Source: an uncultured Clostridia bacterium (GTDB taxonomy: Bacteria > Bacillota > Clostridia > Oscillospirales > Acutalibacteraceae). From it: a DNA stretch of 16,771 bases. Of this stretch, positions 7,188 through 13,320 are shown one piece after another. A program made the position numbers and the translations under genes. Below the pieces are notes generated by a model. It made no database searches. It saw nothing but the letters and a program-made list of their open reading frames with translations, and had not been told where the DNA came from. The DNA lies in assembly GCA_947623215.1 (NCBI GenBank), contig CANQGN010000013.1:1-16771 (forward strand). Direction: 5' to 3'. Numbering within the stretch: the first letter of the stretch is position 1; each line of letters begins with the position of its first letter.

Positions 7188-8297
7188 TTAGGCGTGGCGG
7201 GCGTTAAAGTCCTCTACCATATCCCGCACCGTTAAAATGCGGTCCAAATTCCCGTCAGAGGGGAATTCATCTGAAATACCCAGCACCAGCTGTCCCTCAA
7301 AGAGCTCCAGCAGCTGCCGCGCCTGGTCTTGCAGCATCTCCAGCGGATAAACGTCTGAGAAAAGCAGCGCCGCCAGCCCGTCGATTAAGAAAATCTCGTC
7401 GCCCAGCGCGGCCTTTACCTCCTCTACCGTTACGTCGCCCTGCGGCAGGGGGGTAATGGCCTCAATCCCGTCCAGCGCACAGGTTTTGGCGTAGGGCAAA
7501 AAGCCCTTTACGTCGCCGTCCCAATGAGAATGCACAAACTTGCCCGCCCGGTGGAGGATTTCGCCCCGTTTTTCATATTCCGGAATGATATACCGCTCAA
7601 AAAGGGAAGGCGGCAAAATGTTGCAGTGCAAGTTATCGCCGTAGTTAATGCACTCAATGGGGCAGTCGGCCACCACTTTCAGCATTTTTTCCTGCCCGCG
7701 GCTGAGCGCACCGAAAAAGGCCTCTAACTCGTCCGGGTAATCGGCCATGAGGTAATAGGTGTTCTCTACCCCGCAGGCCTGCACAATCATGTACTGCATG
7801 TTGGGGCGGGGCAAAAACATGGTGGGAATGCCCAAGTGCCCCATTTGCTTTTGCAGCCGCTCGTAGGTTTCGTAATTAAAGGAATACTCGGAATATTCCT
7901 CTAAATACGACCAGACCTCCAAGTCCTTTTCGTTTTCAATCCACCATTTTACCGGCAGCTGGCCGGGGTTGCTGGTGTTGGTAGCGCTGATGCAGTTCAC
8001 GCTGCCGTAGGGGGTGGTAATAATGTGCTCCGACTGGGTATCGCTCAGCTGGCGGCCGGTTACCTCTACGTCTTTGGGGTACCGCCGCTCTAAGCAGGTG
8101 TTAAATTCATACAGCCGGGCCGAAACCTCCAGCTTTTCATACAGCTGCTGGCGGGTTAAGCCCTGGTAGCCCTCCGGCAACGGTTCGCCCCGGTAGGCGC
8201 GGTCAGAGTACCAGCAGTCAATGCGGGGCTGAAAAATGGTTTTGCCCCCCGCCTGCCGAAACAGAACCGCCCGGTTGAGTGCCTGAAAATCCTTCAT
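7188..8297 (-). CDS. Uroporphyrinogen decarboxylase (URO-D) family protein
   Basis: A 369-aa protein of the URO-D superfamily, the TIM-barrel group that includes HemE and the corrinoid-linked methyltransferases MtaA and CmuA. Signs are the late barrel segments VHSHWDGDVKGFLPY (about 255-269), GIEAITPLPQGDVTVEEVK and ALGDEIFLIDGL. HSH at 256-258 takes the place of the zinc-binding HxC of MtaA. It is therefore unlikely to be true HemE, and no haem gene or corrinoid protein is nearby. Substrate unknown. The start was placed at the ATG at 8297, since GGAGG lies 7 nt before it; ATGs at 8303 and 8327 lack proper spacing. It lies 2 nt after the upstream stop, so coupling is likely. Confidence 0.85.
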   Translation of the reverse strand: MKDFQALNRAVLFRQAGGKTIFQPRIDCWYSDRAYRGEPLPEGYQGLTRQQLYEKLEVSARLYEFNTCLERRYPKDVEVTGRQLSDTQSEHIITTPYGSVNCISATNTSNPGQLPVKWWIENEKDLEVWSYLEEYSEYSFNYETYERLQKQMGHLGIPTMFLPRPNMQYMIVQACGVENTYYLMADYPDELEAFFGALSRGQEKMLKVVADCPIECINYGDNLHCNILPPSLFERYIIPEYEKRGEILHRAGKFVHSHWDGDVKGFLPYAKTCALDGIEAITPLPQGDVTVEEVKAALGDEIFLIDGLAALLFSDVYPLEMLQDQARQLLELFEGQLVLGISDEFPSDGNLDRILTVRDMVEDFNARHA

Positions 8298-8299
8298 GT

Positions 8300-8911
8300 T
8301 CATTCCTCCATCAAAGACTGAATCCATTCCGCCGCCCGCTCGGCCCGTGCTAAGGCGTCGTCGTCTTCGGCTGCGGTATTTTTTACTTTACGAATGCAAA
8401 AGTAGAGGTGCGCCGGCAGTCCGTCGGCGGCAAGCTGCCGCTGTAAGGCGCTGCCCTGCCAGTCCCACGCCGTGCCGTTTTTGTCCGGCAAAAAGGCGTA
8501 GGCTTCAAACAGGCGCATATTGTCCTGCATTAGGCGGTCGTAGCCCTCGTCGTCTACCAGATACAGCACAAAGTCGGCGGCAGAGACCACCGCCAGCAGC
8601 TTTTGGCTGTTGGTGACCCCTACGGGGTTTTCGGCGCCGCCGGTCATGTTGTAGCTTAAATCATAGACTTCAAAGGCTCGCTCGCCGTTTTGGTCATAGT
8701 CCGCCGTGCGCTCGCTCAGCGCGCTTGTCAGCGCCTGCACGCCGTCGGCCGGCAGCGTTTGGCCGCACAGCAGCACGCCGCCAAGGTCGTAGCGCGGCCG
8801 CCGGGCGCACTGGGTAACGGCCACCGCCAGCGTAAAGACCAACGCCAGCGCCAGTACGGTGTGCCACTTGTAGTGGTACCAGTAGTTCTCCCATTTTTGC
8901 CGGGCGGTCAC
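8300..8911 (-). CDS. Unknown membrane-anchored 203-aa protein
   Basis: I do not recognise a named family. The N-terminus MTARQKWENYWYHYKWHT is followed by one membrane segment (about residues 18-33). The YWYHYKWHT element before the segment is common in uncharacterised clostridial proteins (from memory). The remaining 170 residues would lie outside or in the periplasm-like space, with an LYLVDDEGYDRLMQ segment and an acidic end. The start is a GTG at 8911 with an AAAGGGGG about 7 nt upstream. It heads the three-gene unit with the URO-D-type and zinc-ribbon genes, and its own promoter lies just upstream. Confidence 0.8.
   Translation of the reverse strand: MTARQKWENYWYHYKWHTVLALALVFTLAVAVTQCARRPRYDLGGVLLCGQTLPADGVQALTSALSERTADYDQNGERAFEVYDLSYNMTGGAENPVGVTNSQKLLAVVSAADFVLYLVDDEGYDRLMQDNMRLFEAYAFLPDKNGTAWDWQGSALQRQLAADGLPAHLYFCIRKVKNTAAEDDDALARAERAAEWIQSLMEE
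8305..8309 (-). promoter_or_regulatory. Ribosome binding site deciding the URO-D gene start
   Basis: GGAGG on the minus strand, 7 nt before the ATG at 8297 and only 1 nt before the ATG at 8303, which argues for the former as start. Confidence 0.8.
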
Positions 8912-8946
8912 GGCGGCGCCCCCTTTGCCCCTTTTTATCTATTGGT

Positions 8947-8975
8947 ATTGTACACGATAACGCGGCGTTTGGCAA
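8947..8975 (-). promoter_or_regulatory. Promoter of the three-gene URO-D unit
   Basis: On the minus strand TTGCCA (8975-8970), 17-nt spacer, TACAAT (8952-8947), about 35 nt before the GTG at 8911. It lies between the asnS terminator and the first gene of the unit. Confidence 0.8.
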
Positions 8976-9029
8976 GCGAAAAAACGCCGGGCGGCAAAGT
9001 TTTTACGCGCCCGCTCCCCGGGGCAAAGC

Positions 9030-9070
9030 GCAAAACCGTTTCTCCCCGCCGGGGGGAGAAACGGTTTTGC
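9030..9070 (-). terminator. Terminator hairpin downstream of asnS
   Basis: A perfect 18-bp inverted repeat, GCAAAACCGTTTCTCCCC (9030-9047) and its complement (9053-9070), with a 5-nt loop. It lies 15 nt after the asnS stop. The T-rich part (GGTTTTGC) is at the base of the stem on the minus strand, so it would work as a terminator; it is nearly symmetric and could act both ways. Confidence 0.8.
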
Positions 9071-9085
9071 AGACAAAAGCACCCT

Positions 9086-10483
9086 TTAAAATTCCGCCGA
9101 ACCGGTGGTGCGGGGGAAGGGCAGCACCTCGCGAATATTGGGCACGCCGGTTAAGTACATCAAAATGCGCTCGAACCCCAGCCCAAACCCGGCGTGGCGC
9201 ACCCCGCCGTACCGCCGCAGGTCAAGGTACCACCAGTAGTCCTCTTCTTTTAAGCCCAGCTCGCGCATCCGTTCCTGCAGCACCTCCAGCCGCTCCTCAC
9301 GCTGGCTGCCGCCAATGATTTCGCCCACGCCCGGCACCAGTAAATCCATGGCGGCCACGGTTTTGCCGTCATCGTTTAAGCGCATGTAAAAGGCCTTAAT
9401 GTCTTTGGGGTAGTCGGTTACAAACAGCGGCTTTTGAAAGACCTCTTCGGTTAAATACCGCTCGTGCTCGGTTTGCAGGTCGCACCCCCACGAAACGGGG
9501 TATTCAAACCGCTCTTTGTGCTGCTCTAAAATGGCAATCGCTTCGGTATAGCTTACCACCCCAAAGTCAGAATTCAGCACAAATTGCAGCCGGTCAAGCA
9601 GGCCCTTATCCATAAACTGGTTAAAAAAGGCCATTTCGTCCGGGCAATGCTCCAGCACGTGGCGAATAATGGCGCGAATCATCTCTTCCGCCACCTGCAT
9701 GTCGCCCTGCAAGTCGCAAAAGGCCATTTCCGGCTCGATCATCCAAAACTCCGCCGCGTGGCGCTGGGTGTAGCTTTGCTCCGCCCGAAAGGTGGGGCCA
9801 AAGGTGTACACCTGCCCGAAGGCCATGGCCATGCACTCAGCCGAAAGCTGACCCGAAACGGTAAGGGAGGTCTGCTTGCCAAAGAAATCCTGCGAATAAT
9901 CCACCGCGCCGTCTGCCGTGCGGGGCGGGCAGGCAGGGTCCAGCGTGGTCACCCGAAACATTTCGCCCGCGCCCTCGCAGTCGCTGCCGGTTATCAGCGG
10001 GGTATGGGCGTACACAAACCCCCGCTCGTGAAAAAAACTGTGAATGGCAAAGGCCACCTCGGAGCGCACGCGGTAAAGGGCGTTAAAGGTATTGGTGCGG
10101 GGCCGCAGGTGGGCAATGGTGCGCAAATACTCCATAGAATGCCGCTTTTTTTGCAGCGGGTAGTCGGGGGTAGAGGGCCCCTCTACCGTGGCCGCCGCGG
10201 CATGCAGCTCCAGCGGCTGGCGCAGCCCGGGGGTCAGGGTTACTTCGCCCGTTACCCGCACGGCCGCCCCCACGTTCAGGTGGGTCATCTCTTTAAAATT
10301 GGGCAGTTTGCCCTCTTGCAGCACCACTTGCAGGCAGGCAAAGCAGCTGCCGTCGTTTATCTCCATAAAGCCGATGGCTTTTGAGTCGCGCACGGTGCGC
10401 ACCCACCCGCAAACCGTAACGGTTTGACCGGCAAAGGACTCCGCATGTTGAAAAAGCGCGGCCAGCTTTGTGCGTTCGGTCAT
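9086..10483 (-). CDS. asnS: Asparaginyl-tRNA synthetase
   Basis: A 465-aa class IIb aminoacyl-tRNA synthetase that joins asparagine to tRNA-Asn. The N-terminal OB-fold that binds the anticodon spans about residues 1-105 (VTVCGWVRTVRDSKAIGFMEINDG). Class II motif 2 is around 232-250 (FRAEQSYTQRHAAEFWMIEPE) and motif 3 around 432-457 (GFGLGFERILMYLTG, then REVLPFPRT). The length matches the E. coli enzyme, and the C-terminus GSAEF is as usual. The start was set at the ATG at 10483, preceded by AAGGAG; the frame is open to 10585, but that stretch lies across the promoter. It has its own promoter and terminator and no T-box leader. Confidence 0.97.
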   Translation of the reverse strand: MTERTKLAALFQHAESFAGQTVTVCGWVRTVRDSKAIGFMEINDGSCFACLQVVLQEGKLPNFKEMTHLNVGAAVRVTGEVTLTPGLRQPLELHAAAATVEGPSTPDYPLQKKRHSMEYLRTIAHLRPRTNTFNALYRVRSEVAFAIHSFFHERGFVYAHTPLITGSDCEGAGEMFRVTTLDPACPPRTADGAVDYSQDFFGKQTSLTVSGQLSAECMAMAFGQVYTFGPTFRAEQSYTQRHAAEFWMIEPEMAFCDLQGDMQVAEEMIRAIIRHVLEHCPDEMAFFNQFMDKGLLDRLQFVLNSDFGVVSYTEAIAILEQHKERFEYPVSWGCDLQTEHERYLTEEVFQKPLFVTDYPKDIKAFYMRLNDDGKTVAAMDLLVPGVGEIIGGSQREERLEVLQERMRELGLKEEDYWWYLDLRRYGGVRHAGFGLGFERILMYLTGVPNIREVLPFPRTTGSAEF

Positions 10484-10522
10484 AGCAACCCCACTCCTTG
10501 GTTTTGTTAAAATCTGCGTTTC

Positions 10523-10551
10523 ATTATAATACAAAATCGCCGCCGGTGCAA
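10523..10551 (-). promoter_or_regulatory. Promoter of asnS
   Basis: On the minus strand TTGCAC (10551-10546), 17-nt spacer, TATAAT (10528-10523), about 40 nt before the asnS ATG. The leader is too short for a T-box. The -10 is palindromic (ATTATAAT), but a matching plus-strand -35 has only a 15-nt spacer. Confidence 0.85.
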
Positions 10552-10598
10552 CGATTTTTTCACCGCTCGCCCGCCCCCGCCCCAAAAAGCCGAAAATG

Positions 10599-10646
10599 CC
10601 GCCAAAACCCGCCCCTTAAGGAGGGGGCGGCGGGATTTTTTGGCGG
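10599..10646. terminator. Long hairpin in the divergent asnS / C39-SH3 region
   Basis: CCGCCAAAACCCGCC (10599-10613) can pair with GGCGGG (10629-10634) and TTTTGGCGG (10638-10646), leaving a 3-nt bulge and a loop of 15 nt. The T-run after the inner stem gives it a terminator look on the plus strand. No gene ends here on either strand, so it could stop read-through between divergent promoters or act in a leader. Confidence 0.55.
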
Positions 10647-10686
10647 GCTTCCCTCGCTTTTCCGGCGGCAAATGGAGCAAAAGGAC

Positions 10687-10715
10687 TTGACAACCGCCGA
10701 AAAATGTCGCATAAT
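10687..10715 (+). promoter_or_regulatory. Promoter of the C39-SH3-dockerin gene
   Basis: TTGACA (10687-10692), 17-nt spacer, CATAAT (10710-10715), about 43 nt before the ATG at 10759. This is a strong vegetative-type promoter by sequence. Confidence 0.85.
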
Positions 10716-10758
10716 GAAGGCAAAGATTACAAAATTGTTACCATTTGGGGATAGGAAT

Positions 10759-12444
10759 ATGAAACGTCTTCTCTCTTTTGTGCTCATTCTCGTGCTGGCC
10801 GTCGGCTTCACCCTCACCCCGGCGGCGGCCGACGCGAACGAATACCGCAGCTGGCGGCAGTCTGACCCCCGCTGGGGGGCGGTCACCTTCGGCGCCTCCG
10901 ACACCTTAAGCCGCTCGGGCTGCGCCATTACCTCCGTCGCCATTTTAATGGTGCACGCCGGCGCGGTCTCCTCTGACTCCTCGGTGTTTAACCCCGGCAT
11001 TTTTTGCAACTGGTTGAAGGCCAACGGCGGCGTTACGGCGCAGGGCTGGCTGGTTTGGGCCGCGCCGGAGCGTTACACCAGCCGCTTCTCTTACGCCGGG
11101 GCGGTAGAGCTGAGCGGCTCTCAGCAGCAAAAATCCGCCGTCGTCGGCTCTTATACCGACCGGGGCTACTACGTGGTAGCCATGGTGAAAAACGGCGGCC
11201 ACTACGTGGCGGTAGACCGGGTAGAAAACGGCACGGTGTATATTTTTGACCCCGCCGCCACCGGCTACACCCGGCTGTTTCAATACCCCGCCGCAGGGGT
11301 AACCAAATTGCAGCTTTACCGCGGCAACGGCTCCGCCGCCGGGTACGACGTAACGGTAGACCCCGTGGGCAGCGGCCGCTACACCGTGCGCTCCTCTAAC
11401 GGGGTGAACCTCCGCTCGGGGGCGGGCACCTCTTACGCGGTGCTGACCGCCATACCAAACGGCGCCACAGTGGTGGTAACCAAGGTTTCAAACGGCTGGG
11501 GCTACACCACCTACAACGGCAAAAACGGCTGGTTTTCGCTGCAATACGCCGCGCTGCAGGCCAACGCCCTGCGTGGCCTTACGGTAAAGCCGCCTACCAA
11601 AACCAGCTACCGGGTGGGCGACAAGCTCTCTACCGCCGGTATGACGGTGACCGCCCTGTATACCGACGGTAGCTCCAAAGTGCTTAGCAGCGGCTACACC
11701 CTCTCGGGCTTTTCCTCCGCCGCCGTGGGCAGCTGCAAGGTTTACGTAACCTACCAGACCAAATCGGCCGTGTTTACCGTAACCATTGCCAAAACCCTCT
11801 CTTACATTGCGGGCGAGTACACGGTGAATTCCGGCGACGGCTTAAACCTGCGGGCTTCCGCCTCTACCAACGGCGAGCTGCTGGGCGTGCTGCCAAACGG
11901 GGCGAAGGTTACAGTAACGCAGGTAACCGGCAACTGGGGCAAAACCGAATATAACGGCCAAACCGGCTGGATTTGCCTTGACTACGCCGATTTTCAAAAA
12001 GCCATTGCGGTAACGCTGCGGGCCAACACCTACCCCGCCTGCTTTTTGACCGGCAGCGCCCTGCGAACGGACGATTTTTGGCTGATTGCCAAAATGAGCG
12101 ACGGGGAGGAAGTCACCGTTACAACCTTTACGGTGGAGCTCTCGCAGTCTTCGGCGGAATCCGCCGCCGTGATTCTCCGCTCCGGCGGGCTCAGCTGTCG
12201 ACTGGTTTTGCCGGTGGCAGAAAAGATTGCGACCGGCGACTGCAACGCCGACGGCAAGGTAAACGCCGCCGACGCCTTAAGCCTGCTGCGCTACGCGGTG
12301 CAAAAACCGGCCGGGGCCTTTATGCGGCAGGCGGCCGATGCGAACGACGACGGCAAAATCAATTCGGTAGACGCCCTCTACGTGCTGCGCATGGCGGTGG
12401 GCAAGGGAAGCTTCTCCGCCGTTACCAACACTGCCGTGCGGTAA
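10759..12444 (+). CDS. Secreted C39-like/SH3b/Ig-like protein with dockerin
   Basis: A 561-aa exported protein. Order: signal peptide (1-25, cleavage near PAAA|DA); C39-like papain-fold domain (about 30-180) with Cys in SGCAITS (C55), His in NGGHYVAV (H148) and Asp in YIFDP (D164); SH3b domain (206-266, NLRSGAGTSY); bacterial Ig-like domain (271-345, GMTVTALYTDGS); second SH3b (352-412, NLRASASTNGE); a further beta-rich, perhaps Ig-like part (415-490); and a dockerin (492-549) with two calcium loops, DCNADGKVNAAD and DANDDGKINSVD. It probably binds or cuts peptides or cell wall, and the dockerin should tie it to a cohesin protein. The start was placed at the ATG at 10759, where the signal peptide begins, although the ribosome binding site (ATAGGA) is weak. 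The substrate is not shown by sequence. Confidence 0.88.
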   Translation: MKRLLSFVLILVLAVGFTLTPAAADANEYRSWRQSDPRWGAVTFGASDTLSRSGCAITSVAILMVHAGAVSSDSSVFNPGIFCNWLKANGGVTAQGWLVWAAPERYTSRFSYAGAVELSGSQQQKSAVVGSYTDRGYYVVAMVKNGGHYVAVDRVENGTVYIFDPAATGYTRLFQYPAAGVTKLQLYRGNGSAAGYDVTVDPVGSGRYTVRSSNGVNLRSGAGTSYAVLTAIPNGATVVVTKVSNGWGYTTYNGKNGWFSLQYAALQANALRGLTVKPPTKTSYRVGDKLSTAGMTVTALYTDGSSKVLSSGYTLSGFSSAAVGSCKVYVTYQTKSAVFTVTIAKTLSYIAGEYTVNSGDGLNLRASASTNGELLGVLPNGAKVTVTQVTGNWGKTEYNGQTGWICLDYADFQKAIAVTLRANTYPACFLTGSALRTDDFWLIAKMSDGEEVTVTTFTVELSQSSAESAAVILRSGGLSCRLVLPVAEKIATGDCNADGKVNAADALSLLRYAVQKPAGAFMRQAADANDDGKINSVDALYVLRMAVGKGSFSAVTNTAVR

Positions 12445-12465
12445 AGAAAAAAAGGAAATTCTTGA

Positions 12466-12498
12466 ATCCCGACGGGCCCGCTCCGTCGGGATTTTTTT
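12466..12498 (+). terminator. Terminator of the C39-SH3-dockerin gene
   Basis: ATCCCGACGG (12466-12475) pairs with CCGTCGGGAT (12483-12492), a 7-nt loop, followed by a run of seven T. It starts 21 nt after the stop codon. Confidence 0.93.
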
Positions 12499-12547
12499 GC
12501 CCCCCAAACGCATAGCCAAGCCGCCGGGCGGGCATACTACGCCAAAA

Positions 12548-12554
12548 AAAGGAG
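12548..12554 (+). promoter_or_regulatory. Ribosome binding site deciding the 75-aa start
   Basis: AAAGGAG, 7 nt before the ATG at 12562 and only 1 nt before the ATG at 12556, which favours the second ATG as start. Confidence 0.7.
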
Positions 12555-12561
12555 AATGGCC

Positions 12562-12789
12562 ATGAAACCGAGTCCCCTCCCCTACGCCGCCGCGCTGGCG
12601 CTGCTTTGCTTAGCGGGCCTTTGCCGCCGCCGGGCCGGGCAGCCCGCCCGGCGTGCCGGCACTGCCGCCTTTTCGCTGGTGCGGCAGGCCGGCCGCCGAT
12701 TGCGCAAAAATCGCCTCCGCCGCGCCGCCGCCCTTGCGGCGGTAAGTTTAGCGGGCGAAGCCGCCTGCCGCCGCCTGCTGGGGGTGTAA
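12562..12789 (+). CDS. Small Arg-rich protein with N-terminal hydrophobic segment
   Basis: A predicted 75-aa protein, unrecognised. It has a hydrophobic stretch (about residues 8-20, YAAALALLCLAGLC), then many Arg residues in RRRAGQPARRAG and GRRLRKNRLRRAA, and a second mild hydrophobic part. It might be a small membrane protein with a positive-inside rule. A good ribosome binding site supports translation. In very GC-rich DNA such Ala/Arg-rich frames also arise by chance, and no promoter was found after the terminator upstream, so confidence is moderate. Confidence 0.5.
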   Translation: MKPSPLPYAAALALLCLAGLCRRRAGQPARRAGTAAFSLVRQAGRRLRKNRLRRAAALAAVSLAGEAACRRLLGV

Positions 12790-12875
12790 GGCGCCCCGCG
12801 GCGCCCCTCGGCCCCCAGCCCCTACCGAACGCCCCGCCCCCGTCGCGGCACCCTTCACTTTTTCAGCCCCGCACA

Positions 12876-12905
12876 AATCCCCCCGCCCGGCCGGGCGAGG
12901 GGATT
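12876..12905. terminator. Strong hairpin between convergent genes
   Basis: AATCCCC (12876-12882) pairs with GGGGATT (12899-12905), and CGCCCGG pairs with CCGGGCG inside it, with one mismatch and almost no loop. T-runs are weak on both sides, so it may be a weak bidirectional terminator between the 75-aa gene and the minus-strand lipoprotein gene. It also marks the change from GC-rich to AT-rich DNA. Confidence 0.5.
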
Positions 12906-13000
12906 GCTGTTCTATAATTGTTTGCTATATTACCAAAATTGATCCATACGATGAACCAATCACGCGCATGGAGCAATTATTCGTAACCCTACACAGACGC

Positions 13001-13186
13001 CTATTCTTTACACTCTTCGTCTAATACATAATGTTCGCGATTGATACTCTTATTCAGGAAGTCGGTCATGTCAATGGTCGTTTCCCATGTGCCGACAATT
13101 TTTTGCTGCTCGCTGCATCCGGACATGGTAACGATCATACATGCCATGATTGCGATAACGAACAGAATGGAAGCTGTCTTTTTCAT
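13001..13186 (-). CDS. Short lipoprotein, probably truncated
   Basis: A 61-aa protein with a lipoprotein signal: KK start, hydrophobic core and a lipobox ending in MSGC (C24), to be lipid-anchored on the outer face. After it comes QKIVGTWETTIDMTDFLNKS, which resembles the first strand of clostridial lipocalin-like lipoproteins (GTW..TIDMTD). Those are usually over 100 residues, from memory, whereas this one stops at a TAG after 37 further residues. Downstream frames do not resume the pattern, so it looks like a truncated copy rather than a simple frameshift. A GGGGAG site lies 6 nt before the ATG. The DNA here is visibly AT-richer than the surroundings. Confidence 0.65.
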   Translation of the reverse strand: MKKTASILFVIAIMACMIVTMSGCSEQQKIVGTWETTIDMTDFLNKSINREHYVLDEECKE

Positions 13187-13198
13187 TTTAATCTCCCC

Positions 13199-13294
13199 TT
13201 AACTTTCGTAATCGTCATTGGTAATCAAGCCGTAATGATTTGGTTTCACGCGCTGGAAATAAAGTGTTGGATTAACATATCTGTTCTCCTCTCT
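13199..13294 (-). pseudogene. Possible dockerin-gene remnant
   Basis: One minus-strand frame without a start codon ends in KPNHYGLITNDDYES and a TAA at 13201-13199. YGLITNDD matches YGCITDDD, the start of the dockerin in the large neighbouring LRR protein, with about 19 of 24 bases equal over these eight codons. The rest of the dockerin is missing, and the frame is closed upstream by TAA. It sits 13 nt before the lipoprotein ATG. The match is short, so this is only a suggestion of a deleted dockerin gene end. Confidence 0.3.
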
Positions 13295-13320
13295 TTAACA
13301 AAGTCTGCTTTGATGTGTTT

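Noticed and set aside
9584..10384. Plus-strand frame of 266 codons opposite asnS
   Set aside because: It is antisense to a certain gene, shows the His/Gly/Ala/Arg bias of a shadow frame, and has no domain features.
10400..10522. T-box leader for asnS
   Set aside because: The promoter is only about 40 nt before the start codon, so there is no room for a T-box, and no specifier or anti-terminator was seen.
12606..12917. Plus-strand frame of 103 codons
   Set aside because: It overlaps the 75-aa gene in another frame and is Pro/Arg-rich in the manner of a shadow frame, without a ribosome binding site.
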